Shown piece after piece: positions 26,431 to 60,900 of a stretch of 64,000 nt of DNA. Under the pieces are notes generated by a model. It saw only the letters and a list, made by a program, of their open reading frames with translations. It searched no databases and had not been told where the DNA came from. Within the stretch, counting starts at the first letter, position 1. Each line of letters opens with the position of its first letter. The DNA comes from Chaunax sp. Z400 (taxonomy: Eukaryota > Chordata > Actinopteri > Lophiiformes > Chaunacidae). The DNA lies in contig CM075186.1 of NCBI GenBank assembly GCA_037577475.1, forward strand, positions 1,249,501 to 1,313,500. The letters are read 5' to 3'. Position numbers and translations under genes: made by a program.

Positions 26431-26869
26431 GATCTACGTGAAGTACGTACATGAGTATTAGTATTAGTATTCAGTAACACACATATAGCAAGTATTACAG
26501 TATCCCAGTCATAATAGCGCAAGAAGTGAGTTTGATTTATTAGTTTGAATTTGTCAAGCACTATCGACATCTTAAGCTGTTCGCGGTCCTTGCTCCCACT
26601 TTTCCCCATTGGAAAAGGCCTGTGAAATTGCAAAACAGGAAATTACGTAATGTAATCACAGTACATTGTACCCAATTTTTACGGAATTTTCTTACAGGAA
26701 CATTTTGCCATGATCTAGAGTTTTAGAGTTTGGATGTTTTGTTCATTCAACACTGGTTAAATGAAGAATTTCACATAAACACCTTTTATGAAAATTTTCT
26801 CCTTTGGTATGTGGTGATGTCTCCCTCTTGTGCCATTGGGGGAAACATATCTTTAAAATGTTAAAGCTC

Positions 26870-27100
26870 TTAAAGGAGGACTTCACCCAAAAATGACAAT
26901 TTAGTCATCATCTACTCACGTCTCAGCAGGAAAGTCAGGTGAAGTTTCTTCATCCACAAAGCATTTCTGCAGCTTCACAGCTAAACAACGTTGCATCATT
27001 CTTCTAAACACCTGAAGAAGATCAGGATTTAACAAACAAACATAAAAATTACTCGTACGGCGTAATCCAAGTCTCCAGAACCCCTGAGATTCCAAACCTC
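26870..27100. repeat. Dispersed fish repeat ('GGCGTAATCCAAGTCT' family)
   Basis: Carries AAAGGAGGACTTCACCC, an ACACCTGAAGAAGA block and GGCGTAATCCAAGTCTCCAG. The same blocks in the same order occur at 47060-47280 in a sodium-channel intron, and the first part at 57165-57330. A likely continuation is at 27480-27720 (TAAAAGAGTTAGCATG; compare 47320). Confidence 0.6.
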
Positions 27101-28920
27101 CACCAAGGAGGTTATGTTTTCACTCAAATCAGCTTGTTGTTTGGTTTGTCAGCAGGATTACACAAAAACCTCTGAACAGATTTCCATGAAACCTGGTGGG
27201 AATATGGATCTTGGAGCAGAATAGATCCCAATGTTGGTGCAGATCCAGGATTCTTAAGATTGTGAGATAGGACGCTTTTGACATTTTCATTAATTTCTCA
27301 GGGAATAATGCATGGATCTTGATTCAGAAAGTGAGGCATATTTATGGGGTTGGTATCTATGGGTCTGTGCAATTTGATGTGGATCCAGATTTAAATGTTT
27401 GGTTGTTACAATCCATTAATCATAAATTATGGTTGCAGGGTTATTAGTTTGGTTTGGATAAGGCTTGATTGAATTAAAGGGGACTGTTGGGTCTTGGTTG
27501 AGGGATACGCTCCACTGCTGGCCATTCTAGTTTGAGCCTCTAAGCTAAAAGAGTTAGCATGTCCTCCCTATCTCTACGTACCTCAGTGTTTTCCTGCTAC
27601 CTGGAAGTATGTCACAGACAACAGAGAGAGCTCCACTGTTGGATCTAACATTACATTTTCAGTCCTTTGTGTGAGCACTGATGTATACAGAGAGAATAAA
27701 TTCTCATCCATCTCATAAAGCGATATACAGCGTATGTGTACCTTCCTCAGTAAAGGATGTGTACTGATGCCTTTAGCTTAGAGGCTATTGTAAATATTTC
27801 AGTTTAAAAAAGGATGTAACTTCTGGGGACCTGGACATTGATTTACAGCTGTGGTGAAAACCATTTCAATGTACTTTCTTTCTTCAAATTGATTTAAGAA
27901 TGATGTGGGGCCTTGGCTTGGGAATTGTAGGCTGGCAAGGTCTCCTCCTGTGCCCTTGTTTGTTGGCTGGTTTGTCAGCAAGATTATGAAAAAAACTGCT
28001 TCCAAAATGTGCAAAGTGATGGGAAATTAATTGAAATGGGAAAGAACTCATTGAATTTTGATGCTGATCCAGATCGGGGGCGAATGCAGGAATTCTTTAA
28101 TTTCTTTCTTTTCTTCAACATTTTCTGTAAGGCCCTTATCTGTGTGATTGGGCCACAGATCTCTACTGTTGCAGCTGCTTCTAAAACAAAGAGCACAGAA
28201 CAGAAAAAAAAGGTTTGTTTGTTTATTTTCTGGGTGTGGTCATCTGGCCACAAAACAAGAGCAGAGCCCAGGCAAAATGTCTTTGGAACCTTACTCTGAT
28301 ATGATTTTACACATGGCAAAACAAGGTTTTCGTGCCCCTGGTGGTCCCATCTCAAGCTTCATACCCCCCTGTAGTCTGCTTGACACTTTGCGCCACCGTT
28401 ACTCTGACTCGGGGGTGGGGACGTTATGCCCCTGGTAGTCTGCCAGATGTGCAGATGGGGAAGGTTGGGCAACGGCTCGTGCTACCGTGCTTCTTGTTTT
28501 GTAGCCATGACCAAATCCGGACTCAGAAAATGAACAAACCTTTTTTTGGTTCTGTTTTCTAGTGATTTTATTTTTTCTTATTCAAAACAGAAAATGAAAA
28601 TCAAATCGTTTTTTGAATATCGCTCCTCCATTTTTGGCCCCGAAAAGGAAAATGCCTTGTATTTCAATTTAGATTTTTGTATATTGAAATGAAAAATCAA
28701 ATAACCACTTGTTTTTCATTTGTTGATGTCTGTTTCCAATGGAAATCAGCTCCATAGAGAAATAGAAAAATAGAGATGCCCTGTCTTGTTAAAGAAAAAG
28801 AAATCCTGGATCCGTCTCTTTATCCGAAATCTGCACCAAAACTGAATAGGTTCTAAAAAACAAGCAAACAGACTAACAAACATGAGTGAAAACATAATCT
28901 CCTTAGCGGAGGTAATAATC
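27095..28920. repeat. Cluster of 'GGAGGTTATGTTTT' dispersed repeats
   Basis: Three copies of the family seen at 1520 and 6712: 27095-27255 (plus; CACCAAGGAGGTTATGTTTT), 27925-28110 (plus, starting near TTGTTGGCTGGTTTGTCAGC) and 28800-28920 (minus, ending CTCCTTAGCGGAGGTAAT). The interval between 28120 and 28790 holds nothing I recognise. Confidence 0.55.
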
Positions 28921-29061
28921 AAATCAATAACAGTGAGTTCAATGTGTTTTACTTTGTAATTATCTATTTATGACATCATTTTAATTGTTACAGCTGACTA
29001 TTCTCTCTACAGGAAACAGTTACATGGTGACGGAGTTCGGGCGGTGCTGCAGAACACCAGG

Positions 29062-50421
<21,360 letters not shown>

Positions 50422-50603
50422 TGACATCCTGATGATGTGGCTCTATCTCTTCTTCACCTGTGGAAAGTCAACTTCAGCAGATCACAGCAGAGATGACACA
50501 ACTCGAGTTAAAGTCCTGAACATCTCTGACAAGAAAATCTGCTGGAAGTTTCCTCAAACTGTGGAAAACATTTTATTACTGCAGCTGAATATTAAACTTA
50601 ACT

Positions 50604-50609
50604 AATAAA
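50604..50609 (+). terminator. Candidate poly(A) signal of the sodium-channel gene
   Basis: AATAAA 183 bases after the stop codon at 50419-50421. It is the first such hexamer downstream; use is inferred. Confidence 0.5.
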
Positions 50610-50621
50610 CCTAATACAACT

Positions 50622-52739
50622 AGTAATCCAGATTAGTATTAGTAATACTAACATATCACTCATTATTATCAGGTTATCATTGACTTGTGATTGTTGGATT
50701 TTAGTCTCAGACCAGGTGAAAGGCCCTATTTACACTTTTTACCTCTAACAATCTCACAAAACATGTTTAACTATGACAAACACATATTATCTCATCTCAG
50801 CGTGTTTTTAATGTTAGACAAAGTCACATTTTTGGACATTTTTCACCAATAAAATGATTTTAAAAAAGATAAATATATGTCACAAAGGTTTCCATAAAAA
50901 GTTTTTTTTTTAAAGACAGGTTTCCTAAATTTTCCTGAATTTCCTATTTAGAAAAAATTGTTTGTTACTCTTCTTAGAAACATAAGCAACTTTTAGGTGA
51001 ACTGTCTCGAATGATGAGACCAGAGTAACCACCACACTCTCACAAAAAAAACTACATCTACAAAGGAAATTATTACAAACATGTCATGGAGGACAGATAA
51101 TCCCTCCATCTACACAGTTAAAGAGATTAATTTAACAATATTTTCTCAAATAATCAATTTTTACATCAAAATGTCCTGTTTTTTAATTTATTCCAATATA
51201 AGGTAGGGTTCCACTTCTTTAGTTGAGTTTTTGGAAGCATTCCTATTTTTTTATTTGATTATGATTTTAATGTTAATGTAATCGTAGATTAATGTGGTAA
51301 AGTTCAGACATATAATAAAGACCAAAGCTACATAATAAAAGAGGGACCAAATTTCAACATTTATGAGCATGAAAAGCTTCACATTTTAAGTGTCATGTCT
51401 CTTTGTCCAAAAAATGTTTTACTATAGCATGTTTTAAATACGTATTATAAATCGTATTCAAATATCCATTTGCCTCTCATCTTCCAAAAACTGAGCAAAC
51501 TGTCTGGCCTTCTGTTGGCCATTGTCACTCATATCAGCTGATTCATCGACTGCTAAAGCTATGCTAGTTGACTCTGAAGCTAAAGCTATGCTAGGTGACT
51601 CTGAAGCTAAAGCTAAGCTAGGTGACTCTGAAGCTAAAGCCAAGTTAAGTGACTCTGAAGCTAAAGCTATGCTAGTTGACTCTGAAGCTAAAGCTATGCT
51701 AGGTGACTCTGAAGCTAAAGCTAAGCTAGGTGACTCTGAAGCTAAAGCCAAGCTAAGTGACTCTGAAGCTAAAGCTATGCTAGTTGACTCTGAAGCTAAA
51801 GCTATGCTAGGTGACTCTGAAGCTAAAGCTAAGCTAAGTGACTCTGAAGCTAAAGCTATGCTAGGTGACTCTGAAGCTAAAGCCAAGCTAAGTGACTCTG
51901 AAGCTAAAGCTATGCTAGGTGACTCTGAAGCTAAAGCTAAGCTAAGTGACTCTGAAGCTAAAGCTATGCTAGGTGACATGGAGCAGCAGCATCAGCTGTG
52001 ACTGCACGTCCTGTGCTCATACTTCAGTTCTTGTAGCCTTTGTGGCTGAAAGGGGGCTTTAGATCTAGACGTTTTTCAGACATAGCATCTGTACTCTGTT
52101 TTACTTTTGCCCCCACCTGTAAGGGCTTTTTTTTAATTCACTGTATTCTCTGCAAAGACTCGTAGCTCATTGTTGACCTGTGAGGGAATAAAGTCGACTG
52201 TGAAGATCACTCATATTAAGCTGTTTCATTTATTCTCCAGGTCTTTACTTCAGACTTTAGTGGATAAGTCTTTTCAAAATGTTTGAAATTTTGCCCTGTT
52301 TTGCCCAGAGCAGAAAAACAGAGCGTTGTTTTTCTGACTTAATGGCATAATTATCTCATTAATTCAGAAAAACAAAGCAGAATTTTATTTTGTCATGACA
52401 ACTTTTGTTTTTCTGAATGAATGGGATAATTATCTAAATAAAAAACTTTGTTTTCACCACCAACCACTGGTTTTATGTTTCTTTCTCCTGAGAAGCTGGG
52501 TTCTAACACTCAATAATACTGCTATTGATACTTCCTTAATACTAAAAATATTAGTATCTAAATAAGCACCAAGCATCAGGGACAGTCAGAAGTTCTTGAA
52601 ACTGTTATCCTTCTATTCTCTGGTACTTTGTCTGGTTCTCCTCTGCATGCTTGTATCATTATAGATATAAATAGTTCATTAATACCACATAATTACAATA
52701 TAATTTGCACACCAGACTGTAAACTTTGTTCAGTCAAAC
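50622..52739. other. Intergenic region between the channel and crystallin genes
   Basis: AT-rich sequence with no recognisable exon. The only strong structure is the 27-bp minisatellite at 51555-51985. The remainder shows nothing I can name. Confidence 0.6.
51555..51985. repeat. 27-bp minisatellite open on both strands
   Basis: About 16 copies of GACTCTGAAGCTAAAGCTAT plus GCTAGGT with A/G, T/A variants. As 27 is nine codons, open frames run through it on plus (EAKAMLGDS, 159 codons) and minus (ALASESPSI, 173 codons). No start context, intron or family match supports either. Confidence 0.95.
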
Positions 52740-52745
52740 TTTATT
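52740..52745 (-). terminator. Poly(A) signal of the gamma-M crystallin gene
   Basis: AATAAA on the minus strand, about 28 bases after the stop codon at 52773-52775. Such a short 3' UTR is normal for gamma crystallins. Confidence 0.7.
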
Positions 52746-52772
52746 GATGTTCTCAGGGTTTCCATGGTGACT

Positions 52773-54138
52773 CTAATAGTAAGAGTCCATGATGCGCCTC
52801 ATGCTCATGAACCTCATGCCGCTCATGCCCATGTTCATGAAGTTCCTGTACTCTCCAGGCCTCATGTACATCATCCTGCCTCTGTAGTGGGGCTGCTCAT
52901 ACATCAGCCAGTGTCCGTCCATCACGTGACACGACATGCAGTTGGACATGCGGTAGCGGTCCATGACGTTGTCGCAGTCGTCCATCAGATCGTGCATCTG
53001 GCCTCCAAAGTTCTCCCTCTCGTAGATCCTCATCCTGTACGAGCCGCGGTACTGCAAGACATCAATAATCGATAATCAATCAGGACTCAATACCTCAACT
53101 GTTTAAAGACGAGTAAGGATAGGATTACATATAGTCCAGATGTGTTGTGATTGGTTGTGCGGTTACCATGGGGATCATGCGGCAGGACCTGATGCAGTCA
53201 TTCATTCCCATCATGCTCATGTAGTCGGAGTACTCGCCCCTCCTCAGGAAGTACTGGTTGCCCATGAAGTTGGTGCGGTCGTAGACCATGAAGCAGCCTT
53301 TCTCCACCCTGCAGGAGTGACACCTGCTCAGGTAGGAGGACATGTCGGCGCAGTCGCTGCTGCACTCATAGGAACGACCCTGGAAGTTCCTGTCCTCGTA
53401 GAAGACGATCTGACAAAGGGGAGAAACGTGAGGATAAAGCTGTCTCACAGCTGGACGGCTAACACACTGTGACTTCAATAATAAAGAGTCTCCTATTATG
53501 TACAACTTACATTCTGAAAATAACAATATGAGCCATCTCTAAGGCAGCAGTATAGTTCATCAGATTGTAAGTAATCAATAGGCTTTATATGCATGGACAC
53601 TAGTCAGGTAGTGACCTCTCAGAACCAGGACTGTCAACATTTATGTTGTGACCCAGCAGCAAAAGTTGATGCTGAAACTTTCCTTTTTAGCAAAGAGTAA
53701 CTGAGTTGTTTAATCTCTTAGGTGAAATAAAAACGGACACAAAACTGGTTGTTTTCAAAAGGCCAACATGTTCACATTAGTTTTTGAGTCACTCTAGTTA
53801 TTTTCAGCAGCACTTTGACCCCCTTCAGAAATACTTATACCAAAATATCAAAGACTGAAAAGTAGAAAATGTTACATTTTTGAGTATCATTGCTCCAATT
53901 GTTCAATTAAAATCTATCAAACTATAAAGGAAAACCACCTTTAGTGTCTCAGAATATCATTTGGTACCATGTTCCATGTAGATCCACATGGACCTTTACA
54001 TGGAAACAATTCACTGACAGTGACTCTACAACCCCATCCATTTTTGAACTGTTTCTAAAGCGGTTTTAGTTTGTAGAAGTAAACTTGTTGGTTTGTGGTT
54101 CTCACCCTGCTCATCATGTTCATGCTGCTGGAAGTCAT
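52773..54138 (-). CDS. crygm: Gamma-M crystallin (fish lens), complete, 3 exons
   Basis: Lens structural protein with two beta-gamma domains of two Greek-key motifs each. Exons: 54138-54106 ([11 protein letters not shown]), 53409-53167 (81 codons, first domain) and 53051-52773 (second domain and stop), all phase 0, giving 184 residues. Exon 2 starts [16 protein letters not shown] and contains [18 protein letters not shown]; exon 3 has [19 protein letters not shown] and [14 protein letters not shown], the Greek-key signatures (Y/F-x-x-x-x-F-x-G and RxGEY). The one-domain-per-exon layout with a tiny first exon is that of gamma crystallins. The second domain is very Met-rich ([17 protein letters not shown]), the mark of fish gamma-M crystallins, which suit dense high-index lenses. 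I cannot say which member of the fish crygm array it is. No sister copy is in the window. Confidence 0.95.
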
Positions 54139-54227
54139 GTTGCCTCTCTGGTTGCTCAGCCGGTTGCTGTTGTCGTTGTCTGCGGTGCTCGCTGTGTGTG
54201 TGTTACCTGGAGAGCAGCTGCTGCTCT

Positions 54228-54279
54228 TTATAGCACCTGAGCAGCTGAAGCCTTTTGTCCAAACAGCCTGAGCCAGCAG
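54228..54279 (-). promoter_or_regulatory. Crystallin promoter: TATA box and candidate MARE
   Basis: TATAAA (54228-54233, minus strand) lies 90 bases before the start ATG. About 33 bases further upstream is TGCTGGCTCAGG (54267-54278), close to the Maf recognition element TGCTGACTCAGCA. Large Maf proteins with Sox factors are known to drive crystallin promoters from such sites. Binding here is inferred. Confidence 0.6.
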
Positions 54280-54829
54280 CGCGTCATAAAAGAGATGCTC
54301 AGTGTTCGGCATTTCTCTTATAGAGACCAGAGACAAAGAGCCACAGACAGCTGCTGTGTGTCTCCTTCAGTCCTCTGTTCAACCAGTGACCACAATCCTC
54401 TCTGGAACAAAACCTGAAGACAAAACAAAACAACTGCGTTCAATAGACCTTTAAACAATTCAGACAGAACAGTGTTTACCTTTGTCTCTACATAAAGAAC
54501 AGAATATTTGTGAACAATGTTTGTACCAGATTTGGAAACAGGAGAAATGAATTCACACAAAAAAAGATGCGTTTTTCAACTTAAAGAACTGAGTGTTGGA
54601 CTCTAAAAGATTTAAAAGCTGAATGTCAAATAATAAATAAAAAGCTGAGTGCAGAACTGATCTCACTGCTGCTGAACAGAAATGTGAAAAAGATTAACTT
54701 TACGATGGAAACCAGAAAGAAAGGGAGAGACAATAAAGATTATCTATCTATCTATCTATCTATCTATATCTATATATAGATATATATATATATACAACAA
54801 AATATTCTGTAAGTAATTATAATAAGAAA

Positions 54830-55400
54830 AGTTCTTCAAAATATTTTTTTAATATCTCAAAATAATGAGAAACGTTTTAAAATGAACTCATTACTTTGAG
54901 ATTTCTCATTATTTTGAAATTCTATCATTATCGGAATGTTTCTCAGTAATTTGAGACATTAAGTCATTATTTTGAAAACATTTTAAATTGTTTGTCATTA
55001 GTTTGGTAATCCTAAATTATTTTGAGATATTAAAAATTATTTTCAGAATGTTTTTTTTAAATAATTTTGAGATTTTTAGTCATTATTCTGAGATATTTAG
55101 TCATTATTTTGAAATACTGTCATTATTTTGAGAAACTAATTATTTTTAGATACTAAGTCATAACTTTGAGAACGTTTATAATAATTTTCAGATACTAAGT
55201 CATTATTTTGAAAACAGTTAAAATTATTTTCAGATACTAAGTCATTAGTTTGATACTAAATCATTATCTTGAGATACAAGTCTTTAATTTGAAATACTAA
55301 GTCATTATTTTGAGAAGCTAATTATTTTTAAGATACTAAGTCATTAGTTTGAGAAATCTTTTAATCATTTTGAGATAGTGATTGATTATTTTTGAGATGT
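54830..55400. repeat. Degenerate AT-rich tandem repeats
   Basis: Phrases such as GATACTAAGTCATTATTTTG recur about 20 times in loose register, with inverted-looking copies at the left end. Non-coding. Confidence 0.8.
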
Positions 55401-55767
55401 TAAAGCTTTATTTGGAGACTGACTGAAGGAAAGACAACCATAATAACCAGTAATAAAGACTTTATCTCCCTGTCTTTGGAGCTATAACTGACAGGTACCA
55501 CAGACTGCAGGCCTCCTCAATCTGAAGGAGTATTTAAAAAAAGATTCTCATATTAATGTCAAACATTTTGTCAGGTTCACATCAGTCACCAAGAAAAGGT
55601 TTAATCAATCTCTATTTTTAAGAGAAGTCCATCTCTATTAGATATTATTATATTATCTTAACAGAGTCCGTCACAAACTGTGTTGTCAGGACAGACATTT
55701 AAATGTAGAGAACAGCATACCTCTGTCATTCAGCACAGACGTTGCTGTGTCCAGTCTCAATATGGAC

Positions 55768-55935
55768 ACAGGGTCCTGGTCCACAGGGTCTTGGTCCACA
55801 GGGTCTTGGTCCACAGGGTCCTGGTCCACAGGGTCTTGGTCCACAGGGTCCTGGTCCACAGGGTCTTGGTCCACAGGGTCTTGGTCCACAGGGTCCTGGT
55901 CCACAGGGTCCTGGTCCTCAGGGTCCTGGTCCACG
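55768..55935. repeat. 15-bp minisatellite
   Basis: Eleven copies of GGTCCACAGGGTCTT/GGTCC.. units. As 15 is divisible by 3, five reading frames are open through it (e.g. GPGPQGLGPQ, VDQDP); none is supported as a gene, although one resembles collagen by chance. Confidence 0.95.
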
Positions 55936-57369
55936 GCCTGTAGCTGAATTTGCTCCACAGGATAAAATGGTTTCGGTTAAGTATAATCACATTGTAACCT
56001 TAATTTTGAGTCCCATTGTTTTTGGCGGGCACTTGTGGAGCGTGTCCACTGTCCAATGGCTGGACAGTATCCTCTGACCAGTGGTCTACACTGTTAAACA
56101 CAGACTGACAAGTTTTAACATCAGCCCACTTTGTGGATCCTTCGCGGCCCGGGAAAAGGAGGCTGCATTTGTAGGCCGGATTTGTAGGAGTCTGTGAACT
56201 GGATCTGGATCGTATTCGGTCTCAGCAGCCTTCGGAGGCGGCGGCCCCTGAATCGGGACACAGCTCGTCTGTGGAAGGGCCGTGACATGACGAAGCCGTG
56301 ACATGTTGTCGTGAATTCTTGACCTTGACCGTAAAGCTGAGCACAAATTAAAATTCAGTCTAAATCTGAACTCAGATCTGTTTGTGTTAGAGTGTCAGCT
56401 GACATAAAACACAGACTAAGATATAAACACATAAATAACAAACTGCTGTTAAATGTGTTGAAGTAAAGACTCGTTCATGTTGTGACTTTAAATGGACGCT
56501 TTTATTAAAAATCATTTTGAGTTCAATGTTTTAGCCATTTAGAAATAAGTACAAATAAAAAGTTGCAGTCACATGGTTTAAACATTCTCTGAAAACTTTT
56601 AAACTGGAATCAGATGATCGACAATCAGTTACTTTGATTTGATTACATTCAGAAATACATTAGACTGACTTAAAAACTCCCATTTAAAGAAGGTTGATCA
56701 AAGGTTCCCCTTAACTATTTAATGAACCAATGAATTAAATCAGTTTCAGCTGCATCTGTCTTATTTCCCAAAATGACACTTTAATGGACTTTAAATGCTG
56801 TTCAGTTGCAAAACTCATCAACCTTTTAGAGTTAATTATCCAGCTTAATTAAAAAATATGTGTAAATGCAGCTAACAGCAGTTTTCAAACTGGTGGTGTG
56901 TTCAAGAACGCTCAGACATCTCATATTAAAAGGGTCCATTTTGGAAAACAGCTGAAAATCAAACATTCATTATATTTGTCAGAGTGGTTTCATTTAAAGA
57001 AAATAAAATCTTTGGTCTCATTCAGTAAAGAATCTAAGTTTGGATTGAAAATCTTTAATTTTTGGTCTTTTTCTTCTGATTGTTTCAGATCATTTCATAT
57101 GTAGATCAGAGGGCAGTGTCCTTACTTCTGATTGGCTGGTGAGAAAAGGTCAACAGGTCAGACTTAAAGGAACAATTGATCCTAAAAATTAAAACTGAGT
57201 CGTCATTTATTCCGATGGAAAGTCGGATGAAATGTTTTGTGGATCGAGATACTTCATCCGTCTTTCCATCTGAATGGTGGTGAGTGGTGCCATTTTTGGG
57301 TGAGCTGCACAGACTCGGGTTGAAAATGAGTCATGTTCCTTTAATTCATCTCACTCAGACCTTATGAGC

Positions 57370-57769
57370 CTAGAACAGACAGGTACTGTAGACGGTGACT
57401 TTGTGGCTGATCTCCTGCAGCAGCTCTTTGACGGCGGCCTCCAGCTCCACAAGCTGCTCCGCCTTCACTTCCAGAGTCCGCTGGTTGTCTTCATAAGACT
57501 TCTCTAAACCTGAAAAACACAACGTTTTATGACTGTGTGACATGGAGACGGACAGAAATGAATATAAACAAGTAAAAAAAATAAACAATATAGGTGTGAT
57601 GTCACCTTTGAGAACCTGCAGCTTCTCACTGGCCTTCAGCAGCAGTTCTTTGGCCTCCTGCTGCAGTGACTCCGCCCTTTTCTTTGCATCAGCCACGCCC
57701 CCTGCCTTCTGATCAATCAGCTGCTCCACTGTGGCATACTTATCTTTCACCTCAGAGTCTAGGTCCTAA

Positions 57770-57801
<32 letters not shown>

Positions 57802-57850
57802 ACACACACACACAAACAGACACACACACACAGACACACACACACACACA

Positions 57851-57919
<69 letters not shown>

Positions 57920-60900
57920 ACACACACAACATTTCTTGATCACATGATCATCATAGAATAAAATCATGGTTTCCATGTTGTGAGGTTTTCATTTTGGTAT
58001 CATAGCATCACAATTGTAGTTTTTTTTTACTATTCTCCACTAGATGGTGTCATTTTCCTTGTTTACTGTAGGGGACATTTTTGCTGTGTAATTGAACAAT
58101 TAAAACCAAATGTATGCCACAGAAATAATGTGAAATTGTTAGTATGATGTTGCAAAAGTGTGTATATGTGTCATGTGTCCAACTATGAGAGCATTCAGAT
58201 ATAAATGATATTGTGCAGTAGTTGTAATTCCTCCCTCCCACACATGCATGCAGGCACCATCCAGGCCTTCATACTCAACACAATATAATAAATGGTTGTA
58301 ACTCTGGATGAGTTACCACTGAGCTCAAAGTGTGTGTCTTTGTCGTTGTGTGCTTGGTTACATTTTTTTTTTAGAAATAGGCAAATTAGAAATAAGCAGG
58401 GGCATTCTATTACTGCACAAAAAATGATGTTGTTGCTCATCACTGATAAATCCCACAAAAAAAAGAAAAAACAAAGTCACTGAATATTTTTATAGCAGTT
58501 TTAGGACGCAGACGTTTAATGTGTGTTACCCTCTATGAAGAAAGGCACAATAATCTGCAGACATGTCCTTCACTGACCGACCTATCAGATGTTAACCTGA
58601 CGTGAACTCACCTTCTTGACTTCTTCTGCGATCTCTCCAATGCTCGCTGCGTCCTGATTGGTCAGCTCAGTGCTCAGTGTGACATTCAGAGCTTTGTCTC
58701 TCAGCAGCATCACATCCTGTTCGAGCCGCTGCAGCCTCTGGGTGGCGTTGTTCAGCTTCAACTCTGCGTCTGCTGTTTCTGACTCCACCTGAATGCAACA
58801 TGGACAGATGACACGTTAACTGAATATTTCTGATGTCAGTGAAGTAAACTTGTTAAAGGCGGGGGGGTCTGGACTGACGGAGGACAGCAGGTTGTTGGTG
58901 TTCTGGATGTCAGCGGCTGCCTGCTGGATGGCGCTGCTGGCGGCGGTCTGAGCTCTCTGAGCTTCTTCTAGAGCTTCCTTCACCTTCTCTGCAGAGTCCT
59001 TCACATCCGCCGCCTCCTCGCTGACAAACACAGGAATCACACTTCATCAGTTTATTACAGGTCAAGACTTCAAGACGTTTGAGGAACCAGATATGAAGAA
59101 AATTAAGACCGTAGCTGGGTCACTGGAGGATGAAAATTTGAGGTCCATCAGACTGTACTGGTCCTGTACTGTCCCGGGGTGAACAGGTAGGACTCACCTG
59201 GCTCTGCGCGCCTCGTCCAGCAGGTTCTCAGCTCTCTGGATGTCATCGGCGCTCTGCTGCAGGATGGTCTCCACCCCTCCCAGTTCTCCCACCTTCTGTC
59301 GGATCTCTTCGGTTAGGTTCTGCAGCTGAGCCGGCGTCGTCGGCATCTGCATGGCCAGAACCTCGTTGGCCACCAGCTCGATGCTCTCCAGGTCTGCAGC
59401 GTCCTCTGAAACAGAACACAGGTATTTTTCTCCTGTCTCTGTGACTGTTTGTGTTTCTGACCAATCAGACGTCTTCATATACATCCGTTTGAAAAGACTT
59501 CCCGTCTTGGCCAAAGTGGAAAATGACAAAACGTCTGTTTCACTGTATTTAAATCTTACAGCAGCTTTTCTTACAGTTGACCAGCTCTAAATAAACCTCT
59601 ATGTAATCATTTACAGTTTTATCAATGATCTGACACTGGAGTATGACTATTATAGTCATACTAATAGTCTACTATTACCTTTCTGTATCTGCTTTTAGGT
59701 CAGATACTCAAAAGGCATCAGATCAGTTTCTATTTAGATGCTTCTTTTATGCATTCCAGTAATAAACTTTATCCCAGCGCAGTCTGAAAAAATCAGCTAT
59801 AAACTGATCTCAGATGGAGGAATATTTGGATACCAACACTGACACACGTTTCCTCCTGTTCAGCTGAACTCTAACCTGTACGACACACAGCTGGATGAAA
59901 CGTACGTGTGAGGAAGTCTCTGATCTGTCTGATGAGACTCCTCAGCTCCTCGTTGCTCTGGTCGACTCTCTGTTTGGTTCTGTTGGTCTTCATCAAGACG
60001 TCCTGAGCGCTCTGCTTCGCCTCGTCCGCTTTCAGTTTGGCCTCCAACACCTGGAGACAGAACACAGGTGAGAACATGACCCTCAGTCAGAACTGGCTCA
60101 GACCAGGACCAACCAAAACCAACTCAGACCAGGACCCGCCAGAACCATTTAAGACCAGGACGAGTCAGAACCGACTCAGACCGGGACCCATCAGAACCAT
60201 CTCAGACCGGGACCCATCAGACTCACCATCTTGGAGAGTTTCTCCACTTCCTCCATGGCGCTGATTATTTCCTGCTCAGAGTCTTGAGCCTTCCTCCAGG
60301 CACTGCTGGCCGCCGCCACGGCGCCGTCACATCCTTCACCTCCGCACCTGGTCCGACCCTCAGAGTCCACACAGCCCAGACCTCCGCAAGGAGAGGACAG
60401 GCACAAGTCCTGACCTGATGATGGACTGCCACAGGTCTGGAGGAACCAGAAGAGAACAGAAAATAAACTACATTTTACTAAAACATGATTGAATTGTCGA
60501 CCTTGATCTGTATATTCTCACATTCACACTCAAATATCTGTCAAATATTTCTACATGTCGACGTTCTCCCACCTTGTGGCTGAGCTCTGATAGGTCCAGA
60601 GTCTGCAGCTCTCCTGCCAGGTCGTCCAGCCTCTGAGCATGCTCAGTGTGTCTCCTCAGAAACTCCTCTCTGGTTTGGTTCACTTTGTCCTCAGTGAGCT
60701 GCCGTAGAGCGCCAGAGGTCTCCACAGGGCTGTCTGAATCCAGGGTGGAGGCATTTGCTCGAGCTTCAGCTGCCTGAGATTGTAAGTAGTACTTAGTGAC
60801 GCTGTCCGTCGCCCCTGGCAACAGACAGGAAGTACAGATCAGCTGAGAGCCACAGTGAATACAACTTTTTATTTAAATTCTTCTTGAAAAGTTAAAAACT

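Larger units (their letters stand above)
54340..57369. other. Intergenic region between crystallin and laminin genes
   Basis: No exon recognised. It contains a (TATC)n/(TA)n run at 54745-54800, AT-rich degenerate repeats (TACTAAGTCATTATTTTGAG and relatives) at 54830-55400, a 15-bp minisatellite at 55770-55935, an unassigned GC-richer stretch at 56130-56350 that looks like part of a dispersed repeat, and a partial dispersed repeat at 57165-57330. Confidence 0.6.

Noticed and set aside
55742..56077. Collagen-like GPGPQGLGPQ frame
   Set aside because: A 15-bp minisatellite with frames open on both strands; the Gly-x-y pattern comes from the repeat and is too short and isolated.
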